From the NCBI GenBank assembly GCA_949987705.1, contig OX465282.1:65531922-65595921 (forward strand): 64,000 bases of DNA, read 5' to 3'. The notes below the pieces were generated by a model. That model saw only the letters and a list, made by a program, of their open reading frames with translations. It did not search any database and had not been told where the DNA came from. Made by a program: the position numbers and the translations under genes. Shown piece after piece: positions 32,708-43,514 of this stretch; position 1 is the first letter of the stretch; every line of letters starts with the position of its first letter. The stretch is from Thereva unica. Lineage: Eukaryota; Arthropoda; Insecta; Diptera; Therevidae.

Positions 32708-34262
32708 CTAAAAAGTTTCATTAAATTTGATTTTATGGCCAGTATCGTATGAGTGTTTTGTAAAAGCACTATGATGAAAGTTTAAGTTTTTACTGTGGTA
32801 ATCATGTTGATATAATCTCTTTTTTAATGGCTGAGATGTTTCGCCAATGTAAATTTTATCGCAGTCCCCACAGTCAATCTGGTCTGTCTGGTAGATGACA
32901 TTTTTTGTTTCTATAATTGGAATTTTATCTTTAAGTTTGGTTAAAAAATTTGAGGTAGAACAAATCGAATTATTTGTTATCCTGATATTATTATTGCCTA
33001 AAATTTTATTAAGTGCATGATTGTGTCTTTATCATAAGGAATCTTAGTAAATATAATGTTTGAATTTACATTATTGTCGAAATTAAAACTTGGATTCATC
33101 ATGGATCTTAGTTTGAATAATCTGTTATTGATAAATATTTTGATAAAGTGAGGAGGGTGACAATTTTTTATTAATTTGGTATAAATCGCTTTGAAATTTT
33201 TTGGGTGGAATGAACGGTCGGAGAGTAGGAAGGCTTGATCGACAAGGGCGTTGATTACGCTGATTTTATAATTAGTGTTCGTATAAGAATAATAATTTAA
33301 TTAACGTTCACTAGCGATAATTTTTTGATACCAATCTGTAATAATCTTATTATGTTTCTTGATTAGGGTCACATCTAAAAAGTTATGTTTATTATCATTT
33401 TCTAACTCTAATGTGAATTTAATTTTTGGATGGTAATTATTAAATTTATTAAAGATTAAGTTTATATTGTCAGCAGGAATAATTAATAAACAATCATCTA
33501 CATATCTTTTGTAATATATAATTTTATATTGTGGGTCAAGAATGATCCCTCTTTCAAGTTTTTGAAAAATGATGTCAGCAAGAGAACTAGAGATGCTAGA
33601 ACCCATGGGAGAGCCATCAATCTGTTTGTAGATAACATTATTATGGCTGAATACTGCATTATTAAAACAAAGTTTAATACCTTCAATAAATTGATCTAAA
33701 TTCAGATCTGTAAATTCATAAATTTCATCCCACTCCCACCTATCATTAATATGTACATTTAAAAACTAAATCTTGGGGAATGCTAGGGTATAACGCTATG
33801 ACATCGAAACTTACAAGGCAATAATTATCAGGGATGTGTAAGTTCGAAATATCATCTACCAGTGTTGAAATGAATTTCTAATATTGAATTCGTATTTAGA
33901 AGTAACTTGTGTTAATACCTTGTTTAGATACTTAGAAAGTTTGTAAATAGGAGTATCGATAGTAGAAGTGATCTGACGCAATGGAATGTTGATTTTATGA
34001 ATTTTGGGATTCATATACATTCTTCCAATCTTTGGATTATTTATTATAAGGTCAGGTTTATTTATGAGTTTTAAATATTTTTTACATTCAGAGTCTAAAT
34101 TATCGATAGGGTTTCGATTTAATTTAATGTTTGTATTCTCGTCATTTAAAATTGTAAGGGCTTTAGTGTCATATTCTTTTTTGTACATTATTACAGTTTT
34201 GGCTCCTTTATCAGCTTTAGTAATTATTAAAATATCTTTATGGTTTTTAACATATAAATGAA
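32708..34262 (-). pseudogene. Penelope-like element: RT and GIY-YIG endonuclease, several frameshifts
   Basis: Order on the minus strand: KADKGAKTVIM near 34215; PKIHK near 33995; SFDVIALYPSIP near 33800 (motif A); DGSPMGSSISSSLADI near 33610 (motif B); RYVDDCLL near 33505 (motif C); HNFLDV near 33370. Then CGDCDKIYIGET...LKKRLYQH near 32870-32805 and KHSYDTGHK, the GIY-YIG endonuclease of Penelope-like elements, ending at TAG 32708-32710. The frame breaks near 33865, twice near 33760, at TAA about 33300 and again near 33020. It is therefore not functional. Confidence 0.88.
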
Positions 34263-34344
34263 AATAGATTATACTTCTTAACCACGTGCAAAAAATATAA
34301 TCTCATTCCAAAATTCATAAAAGGGTCGTGTAATAACAATCGTC

Positions 34345-34765
34345 AATATTATTCTAATCGTAACCGCAATGCGGTAATTACTGCACAGAGATTGGAAACC
34401 GTATATTTATGCGACATTTACCGCAAGGTATAATGCTGTAAATATTAACAAGTTTAACAAAATAAGTTCTAGTGAAGATGAAGTGCCTGTGATTTGGTAT
34501 TTTTTAAATAAACCTTTTTAATTTGTTTTGAATTCATTTTTGAATTTTTCAATAAACACTTCTGATGAAATCAATACTCAAAATCGCAATGCGACACGCC
34601 GTAAATATTGCAATGAAGGAAGACGTTTCTATCTCTTTGCGATATCTCCTTCATGTTGCAATGCAATATTTCGATTGGTCGCATGATGTGCGGCAGTAAC
34701 AGCACTTTACATGCTTTTCAAATGGGATCATGCGATATTCGTTGCATTGCCGTAATTACCGCATT
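34345..34765. mobile_element. MITE-like element with GCGGTAATTAC ends
   Basis: CCGCAATGCGGTAATTAC near 34350 is the approximate inverse of GCCGTAATTACCGCATTG near 34750. Further GCAATGC/GCGATAT motifs lie inside. Its right edge meets Penelope-derived sequence at 34766. Confidence 0.55.
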
Positions 34766-34857
34766 GTAGTGCTTTAACCAAACACTCATACGATACTGGC
34801 CATAAATTCAAATTTAATGAAACAAAATTTTTAGATTCCGACAACATATAATAGGCC
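34766..34857 (+). pseudogene. Penelope GIY-YIG 3' fragment in opposite orientation
   Basis: TAGTGCTTTAACCAAACACT..ATACGATACTGGCC matches the GIY-YIG C-terminus (KHSYDTGHK) on the plus strand, inverted relative to the main copy. Inverted partial copies next to each other are typical of Penelope-like insertions. Confidence 0.75.
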
Positions 34858-34889
34858 TGCAGCGAATCCCCAAAAAGTGCTCTAGAAAT

Positions 34890-34998
34890 GAAAAAAGTGA
34901 TGGAAATGAGATAACCGGTTGAGACTAATTGCAATCGATAGAGGATGGAAAAATGCATCTACAGTTGATTTTGGCCGAAGTTTGGACATGGCTTTTCT
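34890..34998 (-). repeat. segment shared in inverse orientation with 48245-48350
   Basis: GATGGAAATGAGATAACCGG through GGCCGAAGTTTGGACATGGC is the reverse complement of 48245-48350 almost base for base. In both places it borders Penelope sequence. Confidence 0.8.
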
Positions 34999-35442
34999 AG
35001 TTTTTGGTACAGCTTATAATTTCAAATAAAACCATTTAACTTAAAAGTTTTTTTACCTATTTTATTTTCTAATAAAAAAGATGTGTTATAGATTTTTGAA
35101 ATTCGCTTTTTTGGCTAAACTACATTGTATCTAAATACTTAAGGCAGTTTTCTGTAAATTTTCGGATCAAAATGTCCTCCGGTTCTAAAGTTACAGTAAC
35201 ATTTGTTGACACTCGACATTGTAGCCGTTGCAAAGTACACGAGTAGCAACTACATATACTGTGTGTAAAATTACTAAATCGCGTGTAGCATCAATTTTAA
35301 TATCACTTATATGCTGTGATTGCATTTGGCGGTTTTTTTCTCTGTTCAGTAATTCGTAGATGGTCCAACTTGTCGAACAAATAATGTCAGGACACCCTTT
35401 TTTGAGTGAAATATAACACCATCTGAAGCAGTTTCCAAGAGA
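34999..35442. other. intronic stretch without a recognisable gene; BEL target region
   Basis: The minus strand is open over 35191-35447 but resembles nothing I can name; the ORF runs into the LTR. Confidence 0.35.
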
Positions 35443-35447
35443 ATTAC

Positions 35448-35775
35448 TGTTCAAGAACAATAATATTAAATTTATATTTTTTACTGCAAATATTGATGCA
35501 TAATTATAATTTGATACCTGCATGCGGCGGATATCCGCCAGGCGGAATTTATAAATTGATGGAAACTTGCGGGTGCAAATGGACACCATGCACGCGCAAA
35601 TCAATTGTGCTAATCCAGCAAATTATGTGTAAAAATATTGGTATATTTGTATATTTGTACCTAGATGTAAGTTAAAATTAAATTAAATATGTAGTACTTA
35701 TTTAACATTCGAATTGGTCGGTCAAATAAATTGTTTTATTATAAAGTCTTTGTTTTCTTATGTTTTACCCGAACA
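35448..35775 (+). repeat. 5' LTR of BEL/Pao element (328 bp)
   Basis: Begins TGTTCAAGAACAA, ends TTTACCCGAACA. Identical by eye to 42748-43075. Confidence 0.95.
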
Positions 35776-35780
35776 TAAAG

Positions 35781-35793
35781 TGGTCCTTCGAGC
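35781..35793 (+). promoter_or_regulatory. primer-binding site, tRNA-Tyr type
   Basis: TGGTCCTTCGAGC lies five bases after the LTR. It is complementary to a tRNA 3' end GCTCGAAGGACCA, which is that of animal tRNA-Tyr as I know it. It should prime minus-strand DNA synthesis. Confidence 0.75.
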
Positions 35794-36160
35794 TTTTTTC
35801 TTTTTTGTTTTTATAAGTGAAGTTGAAACCAGCAAGAAAGTGCATTACAGTTGCTTAAAAAAAAAAAAAACCTGAGATAATTTCTGTTTGGTCAAATTGT
35901 GGTCGTTAAAGTGTAAAATTAAGCGACAAAGTTAGAAATTTGTGCACTTCAAAAAGTTAACAGATTTATAAGTGTGTTTGTTTACATTTGGTCTACAGAG
36001 TTACCATTAATGTGAACTAATTAAAAATTTAAAAGCAAAATAAAGTGCGAATAATAAATGTTTAATAATTATCTCAATTACTGTAATACAAACCAGCAGC
36101 TGATCAGTGGGCAATCATTTTATTAAGGTGCCACCAAATCAACAAGTTACAACAGTTACA

Positions 36161-36405
36161 GAGGTCCACACAGGACAACAGTAAAGGCTACAGAATCCAG
36201 CAACAGAGGTCCACACAGGACAACAGTAAAGGCTACAGAATCCAGCAACAGAGGTCCACACAGGACAACAGTAAAGGCTACAGAATCAAGCAACAGAGAT
36301 CCACACAGGACAACAGTAAAGGCTACAGAATCCAGCAACAGAGGTCCACACAGGACAGCAGGAAAAGTCTACAGAATCCAGCAACAGAAGTCTACACAGG
36401 ACATC
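36161..36405 (+). repeat. 45-bp tandem repeat, about 5.5 units, in the BEL leader
   Basis: Units start at 36161, 36206, 36251, 36296 and 36341; the last is degenerate. Each opens GAGGTCCACACAGGACAAC and carries GGCTACAGAATCCAGCAACA. The minus-strand ORF here is an artefact of the repeat period (15 codons). Confidence 0.9.
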
Positions 36406-36932
36406 AAAAGGACATCAGTTCCACAAAACAAGATACCGAATATAAGATAAGTACTCAAAATATAAAAATTAAAAATTACATAATTTTCGAAAGATATATA
36501 AAAAATCAATCTCTACAAAAAATAATCATTAAAATGAAATAAAAATCTACAATTATATTGTTTTTTCATAACAAATTTTCAATACACATATTGCAAACGC
36601 TGTTATCATATTATATATTTTTTAATTTTTACTCTTTTTAACATTTATGATTAAAACCCAATAAAGTGTCGATTATTATCATTATTCCATTACTATTCAA
36701 AATAAAAAACCCTAACGTAATCAAAAATTTCTCTGTAAAGTGTTCATTTACACCGCGCAAGTTCCAAATAGTTTTTCATTTATCAAGTTTAAAACCGTTT
36801 ATCGAGTTAAAGGGTTACAAAATTCGGTACAAGTTAAATTCGCACGCAAGTATTTAAACAAACATCCGCTCTCCCAGAGACTTACTTTAATCACTAATCA
36901 AGCCTACGGTTCTCAAAAAAAAAAAAAACAAA

Positions 36933-38135
36933 ATGAGTAATATTGCCCAAGATTTAGCGCAACAACAAGAGCTAGGTGAGTCAATTCAAAGGGTGGAAAT
37001 TAATTATGGAAAGGATTCCGCGAAAAGGAAAAATAAAGAGTATTTTGAAAAAAAATTGCGCAAATTAGAAGAATTATGGACAGAGTTTCATTTAAAAGAC
37101 GTTGATCTCCAAACATACAGGAATAAAGATCCAAACAACAAGTACTTTGTGAACAAATTTGCAGAACAGGTACACGCAGCATACATATCAGCTAGAGATT
37201 TGATATCCAAGGATTATCATGAGATGCTATGCAAAGAAATCGACAATTCAGATAAGGAACAAATAGAGGCACAGGATAATCAAGCCCAACCAGGTGGCAG
37301 TCGAACCAATCAGAATCAGGAAGATTCACAGCAGCCTCGAGTTAAAACGGTGACATTTAACTTTAAAGGCAAGGAAGGAGATACTTTCAACAGAGAACTC
37401 GAAAACACGCTAAAGGTACAAATAAGTAAAATGGCAGCTCTATTAAGAATAGTAGAAGTGATAGAGAACGAGGTGGACAATACAAAATCAACAGTTTATT
37501 ATCAACAAAAAATCCAGACATTACAAAATTACTGGAATCAGATTGAACGGAATCACGACGAGTTAATCAAGTTGGCCGGCCCACATGAAATAAATCATGA
37601 ATATTTCGAGCAGCAAAAATATGAACAAACAGAGGACATATACCAAACAATAATAATACAGTTACAAGAGTTGTCTGCCAGGACACGACAGGAGAACCAG
37701 AATATGGAAAATCAAACAGCTAATAGGGACAAGCCAAATGGGGCCAAGATTAAACTTCCTCCAATAACAATCCCAAGATTCAATGGAGACTATAACACAT
37801 GGAGACAGTTCCATGATCTTTTTGAACAGCTAGTCCATACAAACGAAAATCTAAGTACGGCTCAAAAAATGCAGTATCTAAAGGCAAATTTAATTGATGA
37901 AGCAGCGCAGTTGGTAGGCCACCTACCAATAACAAATGACAATTACATTACAGCGTGGGGGCTACTAATTAACAGGTACGAGAATAAGCGGTTATTAGTG
38001 CGAGCTCAATTAAATACATTACTAACGCAGGCAGATGCGAATGACTCAGCAAATTCAATTAAGAATTTGCATGATACAACTAATGAGTGCTTATTCCCCA
38101 AGCCCCTTTGCAACAATTCAACCTTACCACGGTAA
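36933..38135 (+). CDS. BEL/Pao Gag, C-terminally truncated by deletion
   Basis: ATG 36933. The N-terminal half is charged and helical. From about residue 270 the motif LPPITIPRFNGDYNTWRQFHDLF marks the Gag domain common in BEL/Pao elements, then ENLSTAQKMQYL and an AHHIP-less capsid-like stretch to residue ~385. At about 38088 the sequence jumps to the RT coding region in another frame, so the last residues before the stop at 38135 are foreign. No CCHC knuckle remains. It might still assemble in particles made by an intact relative. Confidence 0.85.
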   Translation: MSNIAQDLAQQQELGESIQRVEINYGKDSAKRKNKEYFEKKLRKLEELWTEFHLKDVDLQTYRNKDPNNKYFVNKFAEQVHAAYISARDLISKDYHEMLCKEIDNSDKEQIEAQDNQAQPGGSRTNQNQEDSQQPRVKTVTFNFKGKEGDTFNRELENTLKVQISKMAALLRIVEVIENEVDNTKSTVYYQQKIQTLQNYWNQIERNHDELIKLAGPHEINHEYFEQQKYEQTEDIYQTIIIQLQELSARTRQENQNMENQTANRDKPNGAKIKLPPITIPRFNGDYNTWRQFHDLFEQLVHTNENLSTAQKMQYLKANLIDEAAQLVGHLPITNDNYITAWGLLINRYENKRLLVRAQLNTLLTQADANDSANSIKNLHDTTNECLFPKPLCNNSTLPR

Positions 38136-41100
38136 CTTATGGCACAAAACCTGCACCATTCCTAGCGATACGTACCTTGTATCAATTGGCCAACGATGAA
38201 GGACACAACTTCGTCAGAGCGGCAACAGCACTTAAACAAGATTTCTATGTTGACGACTTGTTAACAGGTGCAGACACCATCGCATCGGTCAAGGAATTGA
38301 GAATACAATTGGATGAGTTGTTAAGTAGGGGAGGGTTTAAGTTAAGAAAATGGGCTAGTAACAGCATGAACATCTTGGAAGGCGTTCATGAGTCAGACAA
38401 GGAACAAAATCTTTTAAGTCTATCAGGTGACACTAAGGTAAAAACCTTAGGAATATATTGGTGTCCACACAGAGATACCTTCACATTTAAAGTAAACACA
38501 AGTCAACAGACTATAACTCCAACCAAAAGAGTAGTATTATCAGAATGGTCACAATTGTTTGATCCACTAGGTTGGTTAGCTCCCTGCATCATTAAGGCCA
38601 AATTAATGTTTCAATCCTTATGGAAAGCTAACTTATCATGGGATGAAGAATTACCAAATCCAATACATGGAGAATGGAGAACATTAAGAAACCAATTCGC
38701 TGATCTGGAAAAAATTGAAATTCCTAGGTGGGTTCACGTATCACGAACAAATTCGATTTTGGAACTCCAAGGATTCTGCGATGCCTCCGCAAAGGCATAT
38801 GCAGCGGTTGTCTATACGAGAACAATAGACCATCAAGGGTCAGTACATGTCCAATTGCTTACAGCAAAAACAAAGGTAGCTCCTCTAAACAAAGAAGTGA
38901 GTCTACCACGTTTAGAACTTTGCGCAGCGGTTCTGTTGGCAAAACTATTGTCTCATACCGTGAAGGCCGTTAATATTGAAGGATTGCAGGTACACGCGTG
39001 GTCTGATTCGAAAGTTACACTAGCCTGGATACAAAATAACAATAAAAAATACAGTACTTTCGTGACCAATAGGACACGGGAAATTAACAATTTAATACCA
39101 ATGGCGCAATGGCATTATGTCAAATCAAAACAGAATCCTGCGGATTGCGCCTCTCGTGGTTTAGATCCATCAAAATTAATAAACTTTACGCTATGGTGGA
39201 ATGGACCAGAGTGGCTCAGACAAAAGGAAATTGAATATATCACCAACAGTGAACCGACCGATCAAGAATTAAAAAGTTACATCCAAGTAACATTTACTTT
39301 AAAAAACAATGGCACTTTAGAACAATTGTTTTCAAAAACAAACGATTTCCAAAAGTTATTGAGAATAATCGCGTATTGTCTGCGCTTCCGTAAGCTCAAA
39401 GAGCGGAAGGTACTTTTAAGGACAAACTACATAAACATACAAGAGCTAAGAGAGGCTAGGAACCTCATAATCAAACTGGCTCAAGAACAAGAGTTCTCAT
39501 GCGAAATAACTGACATCAAGTCGACTGGAAGAGTATCACAGAAAAGCAAGATCCTCTCATTAAATCCATTTTTAGACAAAAAAGGCATCCTTAGGGTAGG
39601 GGGAAGATTAAGGAATTCATCGCTCGGTGATGAAGCGAAATTCCCCATCATTATATCGCCCCAGAGCCCACTCTCTGCGTTAATCATCTCAGAGGCACAT
39701 TTACACTCTTTACACGGTGGACCAACACTAACCTTATCACACATTCGTCAACGATATTGGATACTCAATGGAACTAATGCTGTTAAGAAACAGTTACACA
39801 AATGCATAACATGCCGTAAGCTAGTAGCCAAACCATTAACTCAACTGATGGGAGACTTGCCCAAACCACGGGTCGCAGTTAGCAAACCGTTTACACATTG
39901 CGGAATCGACTACGCGGGCCCTATCACATTAAAATTAATGAAGGGTAGAGGCAAAACGACATTTAAGGGATATATCGCCGTATTCATCTGTTTGGCAACC
40001 AAAGCAATTCATATAGAACTAGTAAGTGATCTCACCGCCGAGGCATTCGTCGCAGGCTACAAACGGTTTGCCGCCAGAAGAGGCAGAGCCTCTCACATTT
40101 ACAGCGACAACGGTACAAACTTTGTGCTGGCAAACAAAATATTGAAGTTCCATAGCAAGGAAGAAAAAACTGAGTTCTTCGAAGTAATTCAAAGGGAACT
40201 TTTGAAGCAAGAAACTGAATGGCATTTTATACCGCCAGCCGCACCACACTTTGGGGGATTGTGGGAGGCTGGAGTACGCTCAATCAAATACCATTTAAAA
40301 CGAGTGATTGGGAACTCAATCCTCAATTTTGAAGAAATGTATACCCTCCTTACACAAATCGAGGCTTGTTTGAATTCAAGGCCCTTATGTCCTCTTTCAG
40401 CAGATTCGGAAGATCTAGATGTTCTAACACCAGGACATTTTCTAGTTGGGATGCCATTGCTGTCTGTCCCAATGCAGACCTTGTCTGAGGCACCTATGAA
40501 TCGTTTGAAACGATGGCAGGTGATTGAAAAAATGCATCAAACCTTCTGGAACAAGTGGAGGCATGAATATTTATCGAGGTTGCAGCAACGTCCCAAATGG
40601 ATGACAAACCAGGAGAATATCAAGATAGGAGACATCGTCCTACTAACCGATGAACAAACTCCTCCAACACATTGGCCGCTAGCAAGGGTGGTAGAAACTC
40701 ATCCTGGACCAGACAGCCAAGTCCGAGTCGCAACAGTAGCTACCGGTAAAGGCAAATTTAAAAGACCAATCACTAAATTGGCGCGTCTACCAGTTTCGCA
40801 GGACGAGGATGACTCAGCAGCATCGACAGAATTACCGGCAGAAGAGTCGCAAATGATCAACAGAAATGATCAGCAAGTACCGGAAACGAAGAGGTCACGA
40901 GGTCGATACTCATCCCCACTTTTGTTACAGTCTCTACTAGTATTATTACTAGTAATAAGTCCATCATACGCCTTAAATAAATCCTTAGTAACACATCCCT
41001 TGACAGCACGAGCAGGGGTATATTTTGAAGATTTAGGATACGTTAACTTAGTAAATAATGCATGGAAAATAATCGTTTACTATGACTTGGAGAGCTATTG

Positions 41101-42715
41101 GAAAGAATACGCGGGGATAAAAGGTAGCATCCAACAAATAGAAGGTCTCTGTAGCTCACACTTGACTGAGGTAAGCTTCTGTCCAGTACTACTTGAGCAA
41201 TTGCAACACTCCTTACAAGAGATAGAACATAAAAACGAACTTATTACAGGCAAGGATTTAAACAATAAATTAAGGAATCGACGATCACCACTCAATATTG
41301 TCGGAAATGTTGCCCATGGATTATTTGGGATTCTTGATGACGAATTTGCCCGAAAATACGAAGAGCAAATCAACCTAGTAAAGGATAACGAGAACCATCT
41401 CCTTCAACTTATTCGTAATCAAACGTCTATTGCGGACTCAACAAGCAACATTATCAAGAAAAATAATAAGGCAATCTCGGACCAATTTCTGGCATTAAAG
41501 CATCAGTTGGCAGCGATTCAGCGTACTATCAATAACACAAATCAAGAAGTGGCCAAACGTGACAGGTATGAAGCGTTTACTACGGCGATGTTTCATACAA
41601 CCTTAATGTTGCTAGCCTACCAAAATACTCAAGAAGCTCTGTTTCAACTTATAACAGATACTCAGCACGAGAAAGTCAGCCCGCTTTTACTTACACCCGA
41701 ACAACTCAGATCCCAATTAGCACTTATTCGAGAAAACATACCAGAAACAGTAACGATTCCTGGCAGCACAGACCAGAAGGGTATCTTACAGACCTACAAT
41801 TTAATGAAAATAAGATCTAAGGTCATGGAGCGCTATATATTATTTGACATATCTCTACCTCTTCCTAACATTGAACGTCTCCAGCTATTTAAATTGATTC
41901 CTACTCCAATCCTAGACGACGGTAAATACATATACGTACACTCAGTAGCAGAGTATCTAGTGACTAGCTTGCACAGGGATTACTATGTCCCATTGAGTAA
42001 AGCACAGGTTGAATCCTGTGTTCCAACAGAGAATAACCGAAGACTTTGCCAACAGTCCTTTCCCTTATACAACCACAAATCCGTAGTTGGCCGATGTGAA
42101 ATGAGTATTCTAACACGGCAACAGACTTTATCCGAATACTGCAAAATTGACACGATGGACCCAGTAAATCTGTGGATCTCGATGCAGTCCCCAAATCGGT
42201 GGATCTACTGCCTCAAGGATGATTACAATTTCGATGTGATCTGCGGCAGTGTAGTACATCCATACACACTCAATGGCTCGGGAATATTAGAATTGCAGCC
42301 GGGCTGCACACTCAAACAAGATTCCATGGTGATCACCTCATACCATATATTCGGAGGTAGCATAAGATCTTCCTACACGCCAACAGCACCAATTAACATG
42401 CCCATGAGTGACAGCGGTCCAAGCTTGAAAACATCCTCAGCGAACATTCCACTTATATTCAGTGACATGTCAGAATTGGAGCAAGCAATCAAATATCAGA
42501 AACAAAGGGAAGCACAAGGTCAACTGCATCAAATAAATGCGCATGACATTCATCACTATTCCATTTCTTATATTTTTATAGGAACATGCTTGACCATAGG
42601 GCTTATTTACCTCTATAAGAAACGGCAGCAGAGAATCCATCGAGTAGGCACTCCTGAATTCCAACTTCCTACAATTTCCAGAACAATGCATCCACAACCT
42701 ACCCCAAGACGTTAA
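38087..42715 (+). CDS. BEL/Pao Pol (RT 3' part, RNase H, integrase) fused in frame to an envelope-like protein
   Basis: Numbering from 38087. RT starts only near motif B (VTYGTKPAPF) and has FYVDD at 53-57. RNase H: Asp232, Glu277, Asp307, Asp353. Integrase: His/Cys zinc region (H538-H543, C573, C576) and DDE as Asp608, Asp674, Glu727. After residue ~905 an envelope-like part follows without a stop: a hydrophobic segment ~944-958, a furin-like RNRR at 1063-1066 followed by a Gly-rich hydrophobic stretch, a Cys-containing ectodomain, and a membrane segment ~1490-1510 with a short basic tail. This resembles F-type envelope proteins of insect retroelements. Protease and early RT are deleted; no start codon of its own is evident. 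Confidence 0.9.
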   Translation: MLIPQAPLQQFNLTTVTYGTKPAPFLAIRTLYQLANDEGHNFVRAATALKQDFYVDDLLTGADTIASVKELRIQLDELLSRGGFKLRKWASNSMNILEGVHESDKEQNLLSLSGDTKVKTLGIYWCPHRDTFTFKVNTSQQTITPTKRVVLSEWSQLFDPLGWLAPCIIKAKLMFQSLWKANLSWDEELPNPIHGEWRTLRNQFADLEKIEIPRWVHVSRTNSILELQGFCDASAKAYAAVVYTRTIDHQGSVHVQLLTAKTKVAPLNKEVSLPRLELCAAVLLAKLLSHTVKAVNIEGLQVHAWSDSKVTLAWIQNNNKKYSTFVTNRTREINNLIPMAQWHYVKSKQNPADCASRGLDPSKLINFTLWWNGPEWLRQKEIEYITNSEPTDQELKSYIQVTFTLKNNGTLEQLFSKTNDFQKLLRIIAYCLRFRKLKERKVLLRTNYINIQELREARNLIIKLAQEQEFSCEITDIKSTGRVSQKSKILSLNPFLDKKGILRVGGRLRNSSLGDEAKFPIIISPQSPLSALIISEAHLHSLHGGPTLTLSHIRQRYWILNGTNAVKKQLHKCITCRKLVAKPLTQLMGDLPKPRVAVSKPFTHCGIDYAGPITLKLMKGRGKTTFKGYIAVFICLATKAIHIELVSDLTAEAFVAGYKRFAARRGRASHIYSDNGTNFVLANKILKFHSKEEKTEFFEVIQRELLKQETEWHFIPPAAPHFGGLWEAGVRSIKYHLKRVIGNSILNFEEMYTLLTQIEACLNSRPLCPLSADSEDLDVLTPGHFLVGMPLLSVPMQTLSEAPMNRLKRWQVIEKMHQTFWNKWRHEYLSRLQQRPKWMTNQENIKIGDIVLLTDEQTPPTHWPLARVVETHPGPDSQVRVATVATGKGKFKRPITKLARLPVSQDEDDSAASTELPAEESQMINRNDQQVPETKRSRGRYSSPLLLQSLLVLLLVISPSYALNKSLVTHPLTARAGVYFEDLGYVNLVNNAWKIIVYYDLESYWKEYAGIKGSIQQIEGLCSSHLTEVSFCPVLLEQLQHSLQEIEHKNELITGKDLNNKLRNRRSPLNIVGNVAHGLFGILDDEFARKYEEQINLVKDNENHLLQLIRNQTSIADSTSNIIKKNNKAISDQFLALKHQLAAIQRTINNTNQEVAKRDRYEAFTTAMFHTTLMLLAYQNTQEALFQLITDTQHEKVSPLLLTPEQLRSQLALIRENIPETVTIPGSTDQKGILQTYNLMKIRSKVMERYILFDISLPLPNIERLQLFKLIPTPILDDGKYIYVHSVAEYLVTSLHRDYYVPLSKAQVESCVPTENNRRLCQQSFPLYNHKSVVGRCEMSILTRQQTLSEYCKIDTMDPVNLWISMQSPNRWIYCLKDDYNFDVICGSVVHPYTLNGSGILELQPGCTLKQDSMVITSYHIFGGSIRSSYTPTAPINMPMSDSGPSLKTSSANIPLIFSDMSELEQAIKYQKQREAQGQLHQINAHDIHHYSISYIFIGTCLTIGLIYLYKKRQQRIHRVGTPEFQLPTISRTMHPQPTPRR

Positions 42716-42747
42716 CCCTTTCTGCAAACAACCTCTCGCGGGGAGCA

Positions 42748-43075
42748 TGTTCAAGAACAATAATATTAAATTTATATTTTTTACTGCAAATATTGATGCA
42801 TAATTATAATTTGATACCTGCATGCGGCGGATATCCGCCAGGCGGAATTTATAAATTGATGGAAACTTGCGGGTGCAAATGGACACCATGCACGCGCAAA
42901 TCAATTGTGCTAATCCAGCAAATTATGTGTAAAAATATTGGTATATTTGTATATTTGTACCTAGATGTAAGTTAAAATTAAATTAAATATGTAGTACTTA
43001 TTTAACATTCGAATTGGTCGGTCAAATAAATTGTTTTATTATAAAGTCTTTGTTTTCTTATGTTTTACCCGAACA
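42748..43075 (+). repeat. 3' LTR of BEL/Pao element (328 bp)
   Basis: Identical by eye to the 5' LTR. Preceded by purine-rich GGGGAGCA (42740-42747), the likely plus-strand primer. Confidence 0.95.
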
Positions 43076-43164
43076 ATTACTTTCACTTCATGGGGTGTAT
43101 TGCTTGCGGTTCATTCTTGGAAGTGCCTTGCTTTTGTAAATTTGTTATAAATTCAGCATGGAAG

Positions 43165-43508
43165 TCAGGTAAAAAAAAAATTGGCAGTTATAGGGACTGC
43201 CGATAGAAGTGAAAACTTAGAACTTAGATGTTGAAATTCGATTCTTTTGAAGTAATACAAAATTCTATATTTCTTGAAAGGACTAAATCTTTTTGATTGC
43301 AGTATTTTCATTAGGACATTAACCAACTTATTAAAATATGTAGCACAAGTAACTGCGTCTTCATTAATAAGTGTACTTTTTTCTATAAAATTTAATGCTG
43401 CTGCATCTTCAACCGATATCTCAGAATTATTTTTTAAATTATGTAATAATTGTAACAATTTTGACCATCCTATTTCATTAGCACTTATTGTAAAAAAGAT
43501 ACAATCGG
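43165..43508 (-). pseudogene. Helitron/Helentron replicase N-terminal fragment
   Basis: The minus strand reads IGWSKLLQLL, VEDAAALNF, DAVTCATYFNKLV and ends YYFKRIEFQH. This fits the Helitron-like N-terminal domain up to the EFQHRG(S/C)PH Rep motif, but breaks right after EFQH. Orientation matches the neighbouring endonuclease piece. Confidence 0.6.
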
Positions 43509-43514
43509 GTTATG

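Larger units (their letters stand above)
35443..43080 (+). mobile_element. BEL/Pao LTR retrotransposon, internally deleted, with target duplication
   Basis: Element 35448-43075 (7,628 bp) is flanked by ATTAC duplications (35443-35447, 43076-43080). Order: LTR, tRNA-Tyr primer site, 45-bp repeats in the leader, gag, pol with RT 3' part, RNase H, integrase, envelope-like domain, LTR. The gag C-terminus, protease and first RT motifs are absent, so this copy cannot supply its own enzymes. Identical LTRs point to a recent insertion. Confidence 0.95.

Noticed and set aside
35191..35604. 137-codon minus ORF crossing the 5' LTR boundary
   Set aside because: It joins intronic sequence with antisense LTR and the same LTR-derived end appears at 42470-42904; no known similarity.
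36156..36338. Repeat array taken as CRISPR or a repetitive secreted peptide
   Set aside because: Units are contiguous without spacers, in a retrotransposon leader; the ORF follows from the 45-bp (15-codon) period.
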